Source: Otis tarda (Eukaryota > Chordata > Aves > Otidiformes > Otididae). Taken from it: a stretch of DNA of 64,000 nt. The stretch spans positions 834,001-898,000 of the forward strand of contig CM048575.1 of NCBI GenBank assembly GCA_026413225.1, given 5' to 3'. Position 1 is the stretch's first letter. Each line of letters starts with the position of its first letter. The notes below the pieces were generated by a model, which had not been told where the DNA came from, made no database searches, and saw only the letters and a list, made by a program, of their open reading frames with translations. Made by a program: the position numbers and the translations under genes. Shown here one piece after another: positions 50,101-64,000 of the stretch.

Positions 50101-51690
50101 ATTCTCACAAACAACCCCAAAAGGCTGGCTCACACATCAAGGGAACGTGGCCCAAAGCCTCACGCCAACCTCTCTCCTAAAAGGAAATGCAGGAGCTATT
50201 TTAAGCTCTGCAGCACCAGTAAACAGGCTTCAGTGGGTAATCTCTGCTGGCCTCTGCACTCCCAAATTGTAACAGAACAGCATAGAAAGTGTTTAACAGC
50301 AGAACATAAAGAAAATCTTCTTTACATCACCTCTGAAATGCCATTCTATTGAACAGGCATCGTCTGAGTGTTCAGCACCGCTGACTGGCTACGTCAGAAG
50401 GGAAAAGCACTCTGCTCTCCTCCACCTCTCTGTTGCCTCTGAAACACTACCAGCACACACACTGAATGTTCATCGCCGTAAATTCAGAGTAACGGAAGGT
50501 TAGGATGCTGTTAACAGCCCACAGCACAGTCAGATGCACAGCAGGAGGAAAAAATTCATGGCAGATGAGAATGCAGGGGTTCAGTAGTCATCTAGTTCCA
50601 CTTGCTCAGAAATATGCTAAATCCAGTGTATGTCACCATCCCCCTGATATTCACAGTGCGTTTACCATGGCAGTTGATAAAAAGACCACAGAATGACAAA
50701 TATATCGTAATTATGGACACAAACAAAGGTGTAGTAGAAGAAGGCTTTATGAAAGTATTTAAATTTTGTGGCAAATCTCTGCATCAACATGGGCAGGGAG
50801 GCAACCAAATGCTTTGCAGTAGCAATTTCAGTTACCAAACTATTTCTTGGATAGACATTTATTACAGGTAGTTTATCTCTTCCTATTTCTCAAAGAGTTT
50901 AAGGCACAAAAGCCTGAAAAGGGCTTATAACATGAACATAAGTGCTATTATTTTGGCTGTCACCTCTAACGCAACATAACGTTAGCTTAAATATATTGCT
51001 TGTCCATCCAGCTTATACAACATCCAGTAGAAAAATGCTTTCCAGATGAGCAACAATTTGTTGCACAATATATCGATTAGATTGCTCTGACCCGTTTTTA
51101 CTGCGAGATCTTCAGTTTCACCATATTCACTCTGACAGGACAGTGGAAGACGCTATGAAATCTTAACAGCTTAATGAGACATCAAGGTGTGTCCAAAATG
51201 AAAAAGGCACGATACACGAAATAACATTTAAACAAGGTTGCTGGTAAAAGTGTTTGAAACTGCTTGATTGATGGGGAATTATTTCCTCATACACAGGTGG
51301 AGAGGGAAGCCAAACGTGCGAGAGACCACCAGGTGGAAGGCATCGGTCTGTAGTAGTTTTAGGGCGCTCCTTCCTGTCTTTATGCTCCCAAGTGTTCTTC
51401 AGGCAGATTGCTTAAGAACGCCGAGCTGTAAACTTGCTAGCTCAAGATCACAGCTTAGGTTAAACAGAACATAAGCTTTCATCTACATGATTTTTTCCCG
51501 TCCTCAAGTTACAGCAACCTTACCCAGTCACTAGAAAGCTTTTGTGACATTTCAGTGGCATCCAACAACGATTTTTTAAAAAAACACATTCACGAGAATT
51601 GGATCAAATGACTGAAGACAGTTAAATGGGCAGGAAAACAGAAAGATGGGCAGGAACCAAAATGCAAAGGGTAATTTTACTTAAAAGACC
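47140..51690. other. Gene-free interval, snoRNA host promoter to TRNAU1AP 3' end
   Basis: About 4.5 kb with short chance frames only. No splice-supported exon, conserved protein frame, tRNA or confident repeat was recognised. A stretch near 47930-48090 is faintly CR1-like on the minus strand. Confidence 0.55.
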
Positions 51691-52022
51691 AACTTTTTTA
51701 TTGTACGTTGGAGTAGAGTCTTTCCCCTGTGCCATCTCGTTGAAAGTTTATAAATTACAATTCCCAAGAAGTATTAAGAGTTCATTTCAAGACAAAAGGA
51801 ATAAAACCGCTGCAGTTCTAACTTTCACCATGAATAAAGGTTACCGTGATGCTCCTATGATACTCATTCCGTACAGGAAAGGCCACAGTTCTCCCGTACT
51901 TCCAGTAACAGACCTGGCTGGAGAAAGGGCCACCCCTCACTACCGCAGGATCCAGGTGCAGCGTAACAGTCTGGAGTGCACTGGCGGGCTTGTCACACAG
52001 ACACAGAGCCTCAGCAACGAGG
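51690..52022 (-). other. TRNAU1AP 3'UTR with AATAAA
   Basis: Non-coding sequence after the TRNAU1AP stop. A minus-strand AATAAA at 51707-51712 predicts a 3'UTR of about 330 bases. Confidence 0.7.
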
Positions 52023-63431
<11,409 letters not shown>

Positions 63432-64000
63432 CTTAACACAGACACAGGAGAGGAGAGAGAAAGATTCCAGATTTAAAACATGTTTGAGGAGGAATATTAT
63501 ATTTTTAGATAACTAGTACGAAATTTGCTTTAGCTGCAATACTTAGAACAATTCCTTTTTCAAAGTATAAACATTAGCTACCAAAAAGAAGCTAGCGAAG
63601 TAACCATGGCTCTCAAGTAGAGCGATAGCCCCTACTTACCAGTAAGTCATGTCAATATGAGCACATAGAAAATAGTTTTGCTCACAATTAGTTTACTTCG
63701 TACTTTCATGGACTATATAAATTTTCCCACTCAAGTTTAAACAATTGAAAACTGAAATGACAACATTTACAGGAATACGAAGCTACTTTTTTTTCTGCGT
63801 ACAGTCACTCATTTTATTCCAAATGAACTCAAAGGGTCTCGTATTGCTCTTTCTAAGTCAGACTTCCCACCTCTGCCAGCATCATGTAGCTGCACCAGTG
63901 CAACCATTAACACAGCCTAGTCACTGAAGCCTTCAGCCCAGCAGGTGTAATTCCTAGACGGACCGTACGGCATGCATACGCCGCTCTGAATGAGTGCTGA

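Overview
This is vertebrate nuclear DNA, most likely from a bird. The evidence is single-copy multi-exon genes with GT-AG introns, CpG-rich promoters, compact spacing and CR1 LINE remnants (the clearest at 19238-19305, with the octamer tail typical of avian CR1). The gene set YTHDF2, GMEB1, TAF12, RAB42, TRNAU1AP matches human 1p35. It looks like a GC-rich bird microchromosome segment, but the species cannot be fixed from the sequence. No bacterial, phage or CRISPR features are present. CDS coordinates below are spans. Exons were assembled by hand from splice signals, reading frame and remembered family sequence, and every complete model closes in frame.

Left part (1-11.2 kb): the YTHDF2 5' end and main YTH exon on the minus strand, from a CpG promoter near 9.1-9.4 kb. 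Its short last coding exon was not found and probably lies beyond the left edge. GMEB1 (minus, coding exons 11219-20304) follows, with its 3'UTR ending a few hundred bases from the YTHDF2 promoter.

Middle (21.8-39.3 kb): GMEB1 shares a head-to-head CpG promoter with a complete 15-exon gene on the plus strand (22281-31422). It encodes a 654-residue signal peptide-CUB-LCCL-discoidin-TM protein of the DCBLD family. It is neither DCBLD1 nor DCBLD2 by location and is the most interesting coding gene here. TAF12 (plus, 33536-38808) follows from its own promoter near 32.0-32.2 kb.

Right part (39.3-64 kb): two adjacent minus-strand Rab genes, one RAB39-like and one RAB42 ortholog, each with two coding exons. 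Next is a non-coding 5'TOP, TATA-driven snoRNA host gene (about 47039 to 44305, minus) that I identify as SNHG12. Its introns hold a SNORA61-like H/ACA RNA and a SNORD99-like C/D RNA whose guide matches 28S rRNA, plus two weaker H/ACA candidates. After a gene-free 4.6 kb, TRNAU1AP (minus) fills 51.7 kb to the right edge, lacking only its first coding exon.

The genes are mostly housekeeping: m6A reading, transcription (GMEB1, TAF12), vesicle traffic (Rabs), rRNA modification (snoRNAs) and selenocysteine incorporation (TRNAU1AP). The DCBLD-type receptor is the exception.
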